This document shows, piece by piece, positions 1 through 9,528 of a stretch of 64,000 nt of DNA. The notes under the pieces are model-generated. The model ran no database searches, had not been told where the DNA came from, and saw nothing but the letters and a program-made list of their open reading frames with translations. Location: positions 3,844,001 through 3,908,000 of the forward strand of contig NZ_JHZX01000001.1 in NCBI RefSeq assembly GCF_000688335.1, in the 5' to 3' direction. The translations under genes were made by a program, and so were the position numbers. The stretch is from Sediminibacter sp. Hel_I_10 (GTDB taxonomy: Bacteria; Bacteroidota; Bacteroidia; Flavobacteriales; Flavobacteriaceae). Position 1 is the stretch's first letter, and every line of letters begins with the position of its first letter.

Positions 1-83
1 TTTGAAATAATTTTCATTCTTTTGAGTTTTTTGTGAATAGTTATTATTAATAATTAAGTTAGTCTGTTCAGTAAATTTACGAA

Positions 84-793
84 ATGGTTAAACATTTAGA
101 CGTCGCAATTCTTTTTTTTATATTTTCTTTAACAAGTGCACTCAGTGCTCAAAGTGTTAAAAATAGCTTTGATTCAGAGGGGAAAAGGCACGGTGCTTGG
201 CGTAAAAATTTTGATAAAACCAATCAACCCAGGTACGAAGGTGAGTTTGATCATGGTAAAGAAATCGGACTATTTAAATTCTACACTCTTAATAAAGGTA
301 AAAGTGTTTTAAGTGCTACCAAGCAATTTAATAAAGAGAATGATAATGCAGAGGTTAAGTTCTTTTCGTCTTCAGGTAAGTTGATTAGTGAAGGCCAAAT
401 GGACGGTAAGCTTTATATAGGTCAATGGACATTTTACCATAATAAGTCTAGTGCAGTCATGTCTAAAGAAACCTATAATAACAGTGGTCAATTAGAAGGA
501 GAGAAAACGGTCTATTATCCTAGTGGTCAAATTGCAGAAACGTCACATTATCACAACGGAAAACTAAATGGTCAAACCTTAACCTATTCTGAAAACGGAC
601 AGCTTTTAAACGATTTTCAGTATGAAGACAACGAACTTCAAGGGCAGCTAAATACTATGATGCAGACGGTCATCTAGCGTCTGAAGGACAATATCAGCAT
701 GACCGCAAGCATGGTGTCTGGACCTATTACAAAAATGATCAATTTTTAGAAACAATTGATCACACGAGACGTTCTAAAAATCCAAAGAAGTAA
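84..793 (+). pseudogene. MORN-type/YwqK-like repeat protein, frameshifted
   Basis: The first reading frame gives 197 residues: an export signal (about residues 1-22, ending ALSAQ) followed by repeats of the type G-x-x-x-x-Y-x-x-[GN]-G-x-x-x, as in the MORN / YwqK antitoxin-like family. This frame stops at 677. Directly after codon GGG at 642-644 a second frame (GCA at 644-646 onward) continues the same repeat pattern: KYYDADGHLASEGQYQHD, then KHGVWTYYKND, ending at TAA 791-793. The whole product would be about 236 residues. One G missing from the GGG run near 642-644 explains the break. What is seen is a clean one-base frameshift. Whether it is a real inactivation, a phase-variation event or a sequencing error cannot be told here. 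Function unknown; such proteins are usually exported and poorly characterised. Confidence 0.8.
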
Positions 794-886
794 ATTTTCT
801 TAATCCGTAGTCAAGTAATATTCAACTTCAAGTTAGACCTCGGTTATAAGTTTCTGGATCTATAAAACTGGCACACAAAATTTCCG

Positions 887-894
887 TAAATTTG
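887..894 (+). promoter_or_regulatory. candidate Bacteroidota -7 box for mnmA
   Basis: TAAATTTG followed by CA matches the TAnnTTTG -7 element of Bacteroidota promoters. It lies 82 bases before the mnmA start in the gap after the frameshifted repeat gene. No good TTTG -33 box is present 19-21 bases upstream, so this rests on the -7 match only. Confidence 0.4.
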
Positions 895-976
895 CAAATC
901 GTAATAAGGTCAAGGAATTTTACATTTCGGTCTTTTGTAATGTAAGCCTTTAGACGTTATTTCGATTAAGACGTAT

Positions 977-2170
977 ATGGAAATGAAAAGAGTAATTGTT
1001 GGTCTTTCTGGTGGAGTAGATTCTAGTGTTACAGCCTATTTGTTGAAGCAACAAGGGTATGAAGTTATTGGCTTGTTTATGAAAAACTGGCATGATGACT
1101 CTGTGACGATTTCAGATGAATGCCCATGGTTAGATGATAGTAATGATGCCATGCTAGTGGCAGATAAATTAGGAATCCCATTTCAGACTATAGATTTAAG
1201 TGAGCAGTACAAAGAGCGTATTGTGGATTATATGTTTGATGAATATCAAAAAGGAAGAACTCCAAATCCAGATGTGCTCTGTAATCGCGAGATCAAGTTT
1301 GATGTATTTATGAAAATAGCTCTAGATCTTGGAGCAGATTATGTGGCTACAGGTCATTATTGCAGAAAGGGCGAAGTCAAAAAAGAGGGTGAAACCTTTT
1401 ATCAGTTGCTTTCGGGCGTAGATACCAATAAGGATCAGTCTTATTTTCTTTGTCAATTATCTCAAGACCAATTAGCGAAAGCCTTATTTCCAATTGGAGA
1501 ACTTACAAAACCAGAGGTAAGAGCTATTGCAAAAGAACAAGATTTGATTACTGCCAATAAAAAAGATTCACAAGGACTTTGTTTTATAGGAAAAGTGCGT
1601 TTGCCAGAATTTCTTCAACAAAAATTAAAACCACGTGAGGGTATTATCGTAGAAATCGACAAGAATCATCACCATTACAACGATGAAACTCCTGAATTTA
1701 CGTCTAAGTTTGAGGAACTGAATTTTTTATCCAAAAAACCAGAGTATCACATTTCCGAAGGTAAAACCGTTGGCAAACATCAAGGCGCTCATTATTTTAC
1801 TAAAGGCCAGCGCAAAGGATTAGGTGTTGGAGGAATGGTTGAGCCACTTTTTGTGATTGAAACAGACGTTGATGAAAACGTGATTTATACGGGTCAAGGC
1901 CATTCTCATCCAGGTTTATCTAGAAGAGCTTTATTTGTAAACAATGACGAGTTGCACTGGGTAAGAGAAGATCTAGCTATTAAAGAAGGAGAGCAGATGA
2001 AAGTTTTGGCAAGAATTCGTTATCGTCAAGCTCTTGAGCCGGCAACGCTTTATAAAACGGATAGCGGATTGTATGTTGAGTTTGATAATGCTCAATTTGC
2101 TATTGCAGAGGGCCAGTTTGTAGCCTGGTACCTTGGAGAAGAATTGGTGGGTTCTGGTGTAATTTGCTAA
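977..2170 (+). CDS. mnmA: tRNA-specific 2-thiouridylase MnmA
   Basis: MnmA activates C2 of the wobble uridine (U34) in tRNA for Lys, Glu and Gln with ATP and transfers sulfur to give 2-thiouridine. The 397-residue product is of family length or slightly longer. The PP-loop SGGVDSS is at residues 11-17. The two conserved cysteines are visible: Cys102 in PDVLCNREI and Cys202 in GLCFIG. The TGHYCR segment and the C-terminal beta-barrel region are also typical. An insertion of about 30 residues rich in charged residues (NKNHHHYND region, about 230-260) is common in Bacteroidota versions. The start MEMKR is supported by the PP-loop following directly. It is a cytoplasmic housekeeping enzyme, probably monocistronic or co-transcribed with the protease 51 bases downstream. 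Confidence 0.96.
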   Translation: MEMKRVIVGLSGGVDSSVTAYLLKQQGYEVIGLFMKNWHDDSVTISDECPWLDDSNDAMLVADKLGIPFQTIDLSEQYKERIVDYMFDEYQKGRTPNPDVLCNREIKFDVFMKIALDLGADYVATGHYCRKGEVKKEGETFYQLLSGVDTNKDQSYFLCQLSQDQLAKALFPIGELTKPEVRAIAKEQDLITANKKDSQGLCFIGKVRLPEFLQQKLKPREGIIVEIDKNHHHYNDETPEFTSKFEELNFLSKKPEYHISEGKTVGKHQGAHYFTKGQRKGLGVGGMVEPLFVIETDVDENVIYTGQGHSHPGLSRRALFVNNDELHWVREDLAIKEGEQMKVLARIRYRQALEPATLYKTDSGLYVEFDNAQFAIAEGQFVAWYLGEELVGSGVIC

Positions 2171-2221
2171 TTTGTTTTGTAAATTTATTGCAATATGCCA
2201 ATTAGCTTTAAATAAAAAACA

Positions 2222-3838
2222 ATGATGAAAAGACTTCTACTTTTATTATGTGTCATGTTTAACCTTATGTTACATGCTCAAGAAGATGCATGGGTTTATT
2301 TTACAGATAAGGATAATGTAGAAGCATCCATCAATAATCCCATTTCAATACTTACCCAAACTGCCATTGATAGAAAAGCTGCTAAAGGTATTGCAATTGA
2401 TGCAAGAGATGTTCCTGTAAATGAAGCTTACATTACTTTGGTAAAATCACAAGACAATATTCAAGTTTTGGCAAAATCCAAATGGTTTAATGCCGTTTTT
2501 GTAAGAGGTACAGATGCAGATGTTATTAATGACTTACTGCTTAACGATACCTTAGAATTTATAGACTATATAGAGTTTGCAGACCCTAATCTCAATGATT
2601 TAGAGCGCGTATCTCAATCTGATAGTGAATTTTTGATTGAAGACACATTGATTTCTTTCAACTACGGAAGTGCACAAAACCAGGTCGAAATGATAGGCGT
2701 AGATCAGTTGCATCTTGAGGATTATACGGGTGAAGGCATTATTGTTGCAATTCTCGACTCTGGGTTTCCTAATGTAGATACTATGGGTGCTTTTCAAAGA
2801 TTGAGAGATAATGAGGATTTATTGGGTGGCTATGATTTTGTGGATCGAACAGAAGACGTTTTTAATTTCTCCGGAAATGATCATGGTACAAAAGTATTGA
2901 GTGATATGGCTGGCTTTGTTCAAGATAATTTTGTGGGTACAGCTCCTGATGCTTCATATTATGTATTTAGAACTGAGGATGTCTCTAGCGAAACACCAGT
3001 AGAAGAAGGTTATTGGGTTGAAGCAGCAGAGCGTGCAGATAGTTTGGGAGTTAACGTGATTAATACGTCTCTTGGTTACAGGCTATATGATAACATCAAT
3101 TACAGTCATACCAATCAAGATTTAGATGGTAGCACGACGTTTATAACGAGAGGAGCCAATATCGCTAATGAAAAAGGGATTTTGGTTGTAACCTCTGCAG
3201 GTAATTCAGGTTCAGCAGGAGTAGTTGCTCCAGCAGACGGCACAGGCGTATTTAGCATAGGTGCTGTAGATGCCGATGGAAACTATGCGGGATTTAGTTC
3301 TCAAGGAAGTGATTTTCAACCTACCATAAAACCAGATGTAGCAGCCCAAGGTCAAGGCTCTTTCGTTATTAATAGTGCTAACGCTATTGTTTCTAATAAC
3401 GGGACCTCTTTTAGTTCTCCTATTATGGCTGGGGGTATCGTCTCTCTCATGCAGGCTTTACCCAATGCAACTAACGAAGAGATCAAACAGTTTGTTAGAA
3501 TGTCTGCCTCCCAATATGATAATCCAGATTATTTCTTAGGTTATGGCATACCAAATTTACAAGAAGCCTTAAATATAGGTCTATCTTTAGACCAACAACA
3601 AATTACAGAACTCAAGGTGTTTCCTAATCCGGCAGAAACCATTTTGAACATTCAAACTCAAATAGGCGAGCATTCTACGAGGCTTAGAATCATTAATATT
3701 TTAGGCAACACAGTGTTAGAAAAGACGCTTTATGACTCACATACCGAACTGGATGTAAGCAGATTGAATAAAGGAATGTACCTCTTAAACTTTCAATCAG
3801 GAGGAGCATCAAAAACGTTTAAATTGACTAAATCTTAA
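2222..3838 (+). CDS. secreted S8 (subtilisin-like) peptidase with T9SS sorting domain
   Basis: A 538-residue serine protease. A signal peptide covers about residues 1-19 (cleavage after MLHA). The catalytic triad of family S8 can be read: Asp179 in VAILDSG, His221 in GNDHGTKV and Ser396 in NGTSFSSPIMAGG. The conserved GNSG oxyanion segment lies between them (near 3197-3210). The last 75 or so residues (from LKVFPNPAETILNIQ) form a type A T9SS sorting domain, so the enzyme is predicted to cross the outer membrane by type IX secretion and be surface-attached or released. Its stop overlaps the next start by one base (TAATG at 3836-3840), implying translational coupling with the flavin oxidoreductase, although a functional link between the two is not evident. 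Confidence 0.93.
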   Translation: MMKRLLLLLCVMFNLMLHAQEDAWVYFTDKDNVEASINNPISILTQTAIDRKAAKGIAIDARDVPVNEAYITLVKSQDNIQVLAKSKWFNAVFVRGTDADVINDLLLNDTLEFIDYIEFADPNLNDLERVSQSDSEFLIEDTLISFNYGSAQNQVEMIGVDQLHLEDYTGEGIIVAILDSGFPNVDTMGAFQRLRDNEDLLGGYDFVDRTEDVFNFSGNDHGTKVLSDMAGFVQDNFVGTAPDASYYVFRTEDVSSETPVEEGYWVEAAERADSLGVNVINTSLGYRLYDNINYSHTNQDLDGSTTFITRGANIANEKGILVVTSAGNSGSAGVVAPADGTGVFSIGAVDADGNYAGFSSQGSDFQPTIKPDVAAQGQGSFVINSANAIVSNNGTSFSSPIMAGGIVSLMQALPNATNEEIKQFVRMSASQYDNPDYFLGYGIPNLQEALNIGLSLDQQQITELKVFPNPAETILNIQTQIGEHSTRLRIINILGNTVLEKTLYDSHTELDVSRLNKGMYLLNFQSGGASKTFKLTKS

Positions 3839-4785
3839 TGAGTAATAGAATTACATCACTTTTCAATATAAAATACCCCATAATACAAGCGGGTATGATT
3901 TGGAATAGCGGTTGGCGCTTGGCATCAGCAGCGAGTAATGCTGGAGTACTAGGTTTGATAGGAGCAGGGTCTATGTATCCAGATATTTTGCGAGAACATA
4001 TTCAAAAGTGCAAAAAAGCCACTAGCAATCCTTTTGGTGTTAACGTGCCCATGTTGTATCCCAACATAGAAGAGATTATGGATATTATTGTAGAAGAAGA
4101 CGTCAAAATTGTCTTTACCTCTGCAGGAAATCCTAAAACATGGACCAATTGGTTAAAAGAGCGAGGTATTACCGTAGTGCATGTGGTAAGCAGTGTGAAG
4201 TTTGCTTTAAAGGCTCAAGAGGCCGGTGTAGACGCTGTGGTTGCTGAAGGATTTGAAGCAGGCGGACACAATGGAAGGGAAGAAACTACAACTTTGACCT
4301 TAATTCCTATGGTAAAAGAACAATTATCAGTACCTTTAATTGCTGCAGGAGGCATAGCCACTGGACAAGCCATGTTAGCTACTATGATTTTAGGAGCAGA
4401 TGGCGTTCAAGTGGGAAGCAGATTTGTTGCTAGTGAGGAGTCTTCTGCTCATGAACATTTTAAAAAGATTGTTGTAGATTCTAAAGAAGGAGCTACGCAA
4501 TTGACTTTAAAAGAACTCGCACCAGTGCGATTGATTAAGAATAAATTTTTTAATGATATACAAACACTCTATCAAAAAGGTACGACTCCAGACGAGCTTA
4601 AGGAACTTTTAGGACGTGCTAGATCTAAACGAGGAATGTTTGAAGGCGATTTACAAGAGGGAGAATTGGAAATCGGTCAAATATCAGGTCTTATTCATGA
4701 AGTTAAATCTACAACACAAATTGTTGAAGATATGATTTCAGAATTTAGAGATGCTGTAAAACGTATTGAGAGCGTTAAATTATAA
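3838..4785 (+). CDS. NAD(P)H-dependent flavin oxidoreductase (nitronate monooxygenase / FabK-like)
   Basis: A 315-residue TIM-barrel FMN enzyme of the nitronate monooxygenase (2-nitropropane dioxygenase) family. Typical segments are PIIQAGM at the N-terminus, GVNVPM, the EAGGHNG motif holding the family's active-site histidine, the phosphate-binding IAAGGIATG, and GADGVQVGSRF. The family also contains the enoyl-ACP reductase FabK, and the two cannot be separated safely from motifs alone. The EAGGHxG signature is shared by both. It is cytoplasmic. The start codon overlaps the stop of the S8 peptidase gene by one base. Confidence 0.88.
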   Translation: MSNRITSLFNIKYPIIQAGMIWNSGWRLASAASNAGVLGLIGAGSMYPDILREHIQKCKKATSNPFGVNVPMLYPNIEEIMDIIVEEDVKIVFTSAGNPKTWTNWLKERGITVVHVVSSVKFALKAQEAGVDAVVAEGFEAGGHNGREETTTLTLIPMVKEQLSVPLIAAGGIATGQAMLATMILGADGVQVGSRFVASEESSAHEHFKKIVVDSKEGATQLTLKELAPVRLIKNKFFNDIQTLYQKGTTPDELKELLGRARSKRGMFEGDLQEGELEIGQISGLIHEVKSTTQIVEDMISEFRDAVKRIESVKL

Positions 4786-4823
4786 ATTGAACTTGCTAAT
4801 TGAATTAAACAGATTATTAAACA

Positions 4824-5372
4824 ATGATTAGGGACTATTGGAAAGAAGAATGGAAGGATATTGTCTTTGACGATAAAATTTCAGACAATGAGAAATTTCA
4901 AATTTCAAACTACGGAAGAATTAAAAACTGCAAACTCGATACACCAGAGTTAGTCAAGCAGTATTACATTAATGGGTATCAAAATTTACCGTTAAAGCAA
5001 AAAGCAAATGGTAAGCAAACCAGTAGATACGTTCATAAACTGGTTGCGCAGCATTTTTTGGAACAAGGGGAAGGTATTTATGTCATTCATTTAGATTATG
5101 ATAAGACCAATAATAAGGTTGAAAATCTAAAATGGGCCACAAAAAGAGAGAAAGAAATACATCAATTTACAAACCCAGAGTACATTAACCGTCCGCGTAG
5201 AGTAACACATTCTAAGTTGACAGAAACTAAGGTGAAATTGATTAAGCGAAAAATTAATGATCCCAACCGAAGAACCCGTCTAAAGATGATAGCAAAGCAA
5301 TTTGGAATATCAGAGATGCAATTACATCGCATAAAAACAGGCGAGAATTGGGGCTACGTTACCGAATATTAA
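4824..5372 (+). CDS. NUMOD4 / HNH-endonuclease-like protein
   Basis: A 182-residue basic protein. Residues about 8-40 (EEWKDIVFDD to ISNYGRIKNC) match the NUMOD4 DNA-binding motif of homing endonucleases (W-x(n)-Y/FQISNYGRI). Residues about 70-115 resemble a His-Me-finger HNH core: RYVHKLVAQHF, VIHLDYDKTNNKVENLKW. A C-terminal helix-turn-helix-like part (about 130-178, KMIAKQFGISEMQLHRIKTGENW) probably adds DNA binding. This layout is that of free-standing intron-type endonucleases, but similar single-copy genes are common in flavobacterial chromosomes without any intron. It sits alone between two housekeeping genes and is followed by its own terminator. DNA cleavage activity is an inference. 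Confidence 0.75.
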   Translation: MIRDYWKEEWKDIVFDDKISDNEKFQISNYGRIKNCKLDTPELVKQYYINGYQNLPLKQKANGKQTSRYVHKLVAQHFLEQGEGIYVIHLDYDKTNNKVENLKWATKREKEIHQFTNPEYINRPRRVTHSKLTETKVKLIKRKINDPNRRTRLKMIAKQFGISEMQLHRIKTGENWGYVTEY

Positions 5373-5400
5373 AGAACACATTAGAACTATATAAAATGAC

Positions 5401-5424
5401 AAAAAGAGGCGAAAGCCTCTTTTT
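5401..5424 (+). terminator. strong intrinsic terminator after the NUMOD4 gene
   Basis: AAAAAGAGGC at 5401-5410, a GAAA tetraloop at 5411-5414 and GCCTCTTTTT at 5415-5424 form a perfect ten-pair hairpin with a T-rich 3' arm, 29 bases after the stop codon. Confidence 0.9.
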
Positions 5425-5702
5425 GCATGAAACGTTTTTAAGCACAAAATTTAATCCCTCTAAAAAATGTGCCAAAAAGTTTCTGTCCCAAATACCTAAC
5501 CTACTAAAATAAAGTATCTGTTAATCAAAAATAGGTCAAAAATCATGGTGCCCTTTTAATGCTCTTGGTTTTTATGAACATTTTAAGATGATAACATTTT
5601 ATTTAGAAAAATATTAAGAACTCATCAATCACTTTAGTTGTCTCCATAGACATATTCGGAATTGAAAAAGTTATTTTTGCGCTCTTTAAATGAAATCTGG
5701 AA
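5425..5702. other. AT-rich intergenic region before the MATE gene
   Basis: No ORF or RNA gene was recognised. The only signal seen is TATTTTTG at 5672-5679, followed by C, a match to the TAnnTTTG -7 box placed 24 bases before the MATE start codon. No convincing -33 box accompanies it. Confidence 0.4.
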
Positions 5703-7088
5703 ATGCTTAAAGATTATACCAAGGAGTTTAGCTACAATCTCAAATTGGCGGCACCTGTTATTTTAGGAATGCTCGGCCATACCTTCGTTGGTTTTGTTGA
5801 TAACGTTATGGTGGGACAATTGGGTACAGCGCAATTGGCTGCTGTGTCTTTAGGTAATAGTTTTGTTTTTGTGGCCATGTCTTTAGGCATCGGTTTTTCA
5901 ACCGCAATTACACCTTTATTGGCCGAGGCAGATACCTCTAAGGATTTTGCGGGTGGTAAATCCGCATTTAAACACGGTCTGGTGCTTTGTACCATTTTAG
6001 GTATCTTGCTTTTTCTAGTTGTTTATCTTTCTAAACCTTTACTTTATATCATGAAACAGCCTCCAGAGGTTGTTGATTTAGCAGTGCCTTATCTTGATTT
6101 AGTAGCGCTTTCATTGGTGCCGCTGATCATTTTTCAAGCTTTCAAACAGTTTAGTGATGGTCTTTCTATGACCAAATACCCAATGTATGCTACCATTGTA
6201 TCTAACATTATCAATGTGGTGCTCAATTACATGTTTATCTTCGGTAAATTTGGATGTCCAGAATTGGGAATCGTAGGAGCAGCATATGGAACGTTGATTT
6301 CTAGAGTAGTGATGGTATTGCATCTATGGTGGATACTAAAACGAAAAGAAAAGTCGAAAGCCTTTGTTACCCATATCAAGTTCTTTGTATTAGAAAAATT
6401 AATGCTTAAAAAACTCATTTATTTGGGAACTCCAAGCGCCATGCAAATGTTTTTTGAAGTCGCCATTTTTACTGCTGCTATTTGGCTGAGCGGCTTATTA
6501 GGTAAAAATCCTCAGGCTGCTAACCAGATTGCGCTTAATCTATCTTCAATAACCTTTATGTTTGCCGTTGGTTTAAGCGTGACTGCAATGATAAGAGTGG
6601 GCAATCAAAAAGGACTTGGACATTTTATACAATTAAGACGTATTGCATTTTCTATCTTCTTATTGGCCTTCTTATTTGCCTGTTGCTTTGCCGCAATATT
6701 TGCTTTATTTCATAACGAATTGCCTAAGTTGTATGTAGATTTTGATGACGCAAAAAACTATCAAGATAATTATGAAGTCGTTAGTATCGCAGCGCAGTTG
6801 ATGATTGCTGCTGCCATCTTTCAAATTAGCGATAGTATTCAAGTGGTCGTTTTAGGAGCACTTAGAGGACTTCAAGATGTCAAGATCCCAACCCTTATTA
6901 CTTTTGTAGCGTATTGGCTCATCGGTTTTCCTGTTAGTTTTTTCCTCGGAAAAGAGGAAGCCTATGGTAGCTTTGGCATTTGGCTTGGTCTTTTGGTAGG
7001 TTTAAGCTCTGCCGCAATTTTACTATGGTTAAGGTTTAATTATTTGACTAAAGCCTTAACTTTGAAAACTACTAATGTAAATATCTAA
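5703..7088 (+). CDS. MATE family multidrug/sodium exporter
   Basis: A 461-residue polytopic inner-membrane protein with about twelve hydrophobic segments. The N-terminal region reads LAAPVILGMLGHTFVGFVDNVMVGQLGTAQLAAVSLGNS, the hallmark of the MATE family, and the second half begins similarly around KLIYLGTPSAMQMFFE. Family members export cationic drugs, dyes or metabolites in exchange for Na+ or H+. The substrate cannot be inferred from sequence. The length is typical. It is followed after 4 bases by a small acidic ORF and then a PAP2 phosphatase gene, which suggests one transcript. Confidence 0.94.
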   Translation: MLKDYTKEFSYNLKLAAPVILGMLGHTFVGFVDNVMVGQLGTAQLAAVSLGNSFVFVAMSLGIGFSTAITPLLAEADTSKDFAGGKSAFKHGLVLCTILGILLFLVVYLSKPLLYIMKQPPEVVDLAVPYLDLVALSLVPLIIFQAFKQFSDGLSMTKYPMYATIVSNIINVVLNYMFIFGKFGCPELGIVGAAYGTLISRVVMVLHLWWILKRKEKSKAFVTHIKFFVLEKLMLKKLIYLGTPSAMQMFFEVAIFTAAIWLSGLLGKNPQAANQIALNLSSITFMFAVGLSVTAMIRVGNQKGLGHFIQLRRIAFSIFLLAFLFACCFAAIFALFHNELPKLYVDFDDAKNYQDNYEVVSIAAQLMIAAAIFQISDSIQVVVLGALRGLQDVKIPTLITFVAYWLIGFPVSFFLGKEEAYGSFGIWLGLLVGLSSAAILLWLRFNYLTKALTLKTTNVNI

Positions 7089-7092
7089 TATT

Positions 7093-7320
7093 ATGAACTT
7101 ACCAAAATATATTCTCGGCGATAATACAGATTATCCTAACGCTATTTATGTCATACACACAGAGTTCCCAAGATTTGTTATTAATCTAGAGGATGATGAA
7201 GTGGAATGGTTAGAAGAGTTTGATAAAGAGGACGAAAAGGAAATTGAAAATGAAATGGAGAACCTCATTCAAGAAGCAACAGATTTTTACGATAGAGAGG
7301 TGAAACGATATGATGAGTAA
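7093..7320 (+). CDS. small acidic conserved protein
   Basis: A 75-residue protein with no signal peptide or membrane segment. The N-terminal half (YPNAIYVIHTEFPRFVINLEDDEVEWLE) looks beta-structured. The C-terminal half is highly acidic and helical (FDKEDEKEIENEMENLIQEA). It lies 4 bases after the MATE gene, and its TAA overlaps the ATG of the PAP2 gene by one base (TAATG), so it is translated as part of this operon. I recognise the type as a flavobacterial conserved hypothetical protein but can assign no function. Confidence 0.75.
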   Translation: MNLPKYILGDNTDYPNAIYVIHTEFPRFVINLEDDEVEWLEEFDKEDEKEIENEMENLIQEATDFYDREVKRYDE

Positions 7321-7892
7321 TGATTGACCAATTAATAGCATACGACAAAGAACTTTTTATATATCTAAACGGTCTCGGTACCACATTTTGGGATGCATTT
7401 TGGTTAACCTATACAGCCAAAATACACTGGATACCGCTATACGCAGTTTTGGCTTATCTTCTCTTCAAAAAGCTTAACACTAAGCTATTTATATTGATGT
7501 TGGTGGTTGTTGCATTAATGATCACGTTTACAGATCAAGTTACTAACCTCTTTAAACATGGTTTGGAAAGATTAAGACCTTGTCATGAGCCAGGCGTTGC
7601 AGAAGTGATGCGTTTGGTGAGAGACCGATGCGGTGGAAGATTTGGCTATTTCTCAGGGCACGCCAGTAACTCAATGGCTTTGGCTGTTTTTATAGGAATG
7701 ACCTTAAAAAGCGCATACAAATATCTCGTTTATTTTATGATTGTTTGGGCTTTGGCCATGGGTTATAGTAGAATTTACGTGGGAGCCCATTATCCTCTTG
7801 ATGTGGTAAGTGGAGCTTTGTTTGGAGGTGTTTCAGGATATATGTTCTACCGTTTAGATAGATATCTCCAAACACTGTTGAAGCTTAGGTAA
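7320..7892 (+). CDS. PAP2 family membrane phosphatase
   Basis: A 190-residue integral membrane protein with about five to six hydrophobic segments. The three phosphatase motifs of the PAP2 superfamily are present: KHGLERLRPC (K-x6-RP), FSGHASNSMA (SGH) and SRIYVGAHYPLDVV (SR-x5-H-x3-D). The active site therefore looks complete. Likely substrates are lipid pyrophosphates such as undecaprenyl diphosphate, phosphatidic acid, or the lipid A phosphate groups. The convergent neighbouring operon (GT2, LAB_N, GT39) concerns lipid-linked sugar transfer, which makes an envelope-lipid role plausible but unproven. Its stop is one base away from the stop of the GT39 gene on the other strand. Confidence 0.9.
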   Translation: MIDQLIAYDKELFIYLNGLGTTFWDAFWLTYTAKIHWIPLYAVLAYLLFKKLNTKLFILMLVVVALMITFTDQVTNLFKHGLERLRPCHEPGVAEVMRLVRDRCGGRFGYFSGHASNSMALAVFIGMTLKSAYKYLVYFMIVWALAMGYSRIYVGAHYPLDVVSGALFGGVSGYMFYRLDRYLQTLLKLR

Positions 7893-7893
7893 T

Positions 7894-9528
7894 TTAATCC
7901 TTTCTAGATAGGATATAAAAATCGTTTTGAAGACGCCCTTTGTAACCACGGCTTCCTTTCTCTGAAATATTAAGGTCGTAAGATCCTTTTTTCTCAAGGT
8001 GATAATTGCTTTCTAAGAGTTTGAGGTCTTCAGGCTTTAAGTCGCTTGTTAGTACACCAAACCGATCTTCAGAAGGAAACGAAATCACGCTGTCTGTTCT
8101 CATTTGTGGAATTTTATCACCAAAGTCCCAAAGCATTTCTGGCGCTACATAATCGAGTCCATAAAGTTGCAATTTTGCTTCTTGCAACTGCACATGTAAT
8201 TGAGAAATAGAGCTATAATTTTTACTTTTTAAAGCTTCGGAAACGGGAAGACCAAAGCATAATAGGGCCGCAAAAAAGCAAATATTTAGATAGAACGTGT
8301 TTATTAGATGCTTACGTTGTAGTTGTATTATTAGTAAAATTCCAATAACAACCATTGAAATACTTAGCACTAAATAACTCCAAAACACTTCAGATAAATT
8401 TTGATCTAGTATAAAGAAAAGAGCTACTGGTAAAGCAATTGCTATTAACGCCATTAAACCAAAATGGAGATACACAGGAAAGCGTTCTCTCTTCTCTTTT
8501 ATGTGCTTAAAGTTTTGAATTAAGTATTCGATGTAAAATCCTGAATTAATGGCTAAAGGAATTAAAACTGGCATTAAATATCGTGATTTTTTTTCAGGAA
8601 TAATAGATAATAAAACAACCGCAAAGAGCGTCCAAAATAAGCTAAATTGATAAGCCTTTAAATGCCTTACTCGAGATTTTAAATACGGGTAAAGCAGTCC
8701 TACAATTGCTGGTATCGTCCACATACCACTTTGCACAAAAAAGCTCCAATAGTAATAAAAGGGTCTTACGTTGTAACTTGACCAATTTCCAGTTTCTTTT
8801 TCTGCAATGGCCTTAAATGTTTCTGGATCTTCTAACCGTACATAAATATACCAAGAGCCACCAATAAGAAGCGCTAAGAGTAAAGTTCCTAAAAAAGCAA
8901 ATACTAACTTTTTAGAAAATTGATATTTAAAAGAACAACCGTAAGCCAATACAAATGGAAGCAAGAGCACGTAAAAAGACACTGGACCTTTGCTTAAAAT
9001 AGAGCAGCCAATAAAAATCCCAGCAAGTACCATTCGTTTTAAAAAAGCTTTATTGTCCTTAAATAAAACGAATATGTGATAGATGCCCATCATCATAAAG
9101 CCATGGGTAAATATATCTGAGGGCGCTTCAAAAGCAATGGCTATCACATAAAATGAGGTGACCAAAATAAGCGCGTTTTGCAAACTTTGGGATATGTTTT
9201 CGGTTAATTTTTTTGAAAGTAAATAAGTGTATTGAGCCGTTATAAACATAAATACAAGCGCAGGGAAGCGCATGGCAATGTTGCTTTCAATACCAAATAT
9301 TAAACCAAACAAAGCACAGATCCAACTGGGTAACGGTGGCTTTTGATAACGCGCCTCACCATTCATGGTGGTCAACAACCAATTTTGATCGGTAATCATT
9401 TCTCTGGCCGTAATAAAATTTCGAGCCTCCATAATACTTACAGGAATCACATTTAAGTTGAAACCCAGCATTATAATGATCAGCACAGCTAGAGTGAGAA
9501 AGGGATTATTTTGAAATTTCTGTAGCAT
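7894..9528 (-). CDS. ArnT-like family 39 glycosyltransferase
   Basis: A 544-residue polytopic membrane protein of the GT39 / PMT fold. After the first membrane helix comes the typical acidic loop: EARNFITAREMITDQNWLL, then TMNGEARYQKPPLPSW. This DxE/EAR and YQKPPL pattern is the signature of ArnT-type transferases, which move a sugar from undecaprenyl phosphate to lipid A or another periplasmic acceptor. About eleven hydrophobic segments are followed by a soluble C-terminal tail of about 100 residues. It is the last gene of a minus-strand operon and overlaps the LAB_N gene by 23 bases. The sugar and acceptor are unknown. No arnA or arnB type genes for 4-amino-arabinose are nearby, so the donor sugar is probably different. 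Confidence 0.88.
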   Translation of the reverse strand: MLQKFQNNPFLTLAVLIIIMLGFNLNVIPVSIMEARNFITAREMITDQNWLLTTMNGEARYQKPPLPSWICALFGLIFGIESNIAMRFPALVFMFITAQYTYLLSKKLTENISQSLQNALILVTSFYVIAIAFEAPSDIFTHGFMMMGIYHIFVLFKDNKAFLKRMVLAGIFIGCSILSKGPVSFYVLLLPFVLAYGCSFKYQFSKKLVFAFLGTLLLALLIGGSWYIYVRLEDPETFKAIAEKETGNWSSYNVRPFYYYWSFFVQSGMWTIPAIVGLLYPYLKSRVRHLKAYQFSLFWTLFAVVLLSIIPEKKSRYLMPVLIPLAINSGFYIEYLIQNFKHIKEKRERFPVYLHFGLMALIAIALPVALFFILDQNLSEVFWSYLVLSISMVVIGILLIIQLQRKHLINTFYLNICFFAALLCFGLPVSEALKSKNYSSISQLHVQLQEAKLQLYGLDYVAPEMLWDFGDKIPQMRTDSVISFPSEDRFGVLTSDLKPEDLKLLESNYHLEKKGSYDLNISEKGSRGYKGRLQNDFYILSRKD

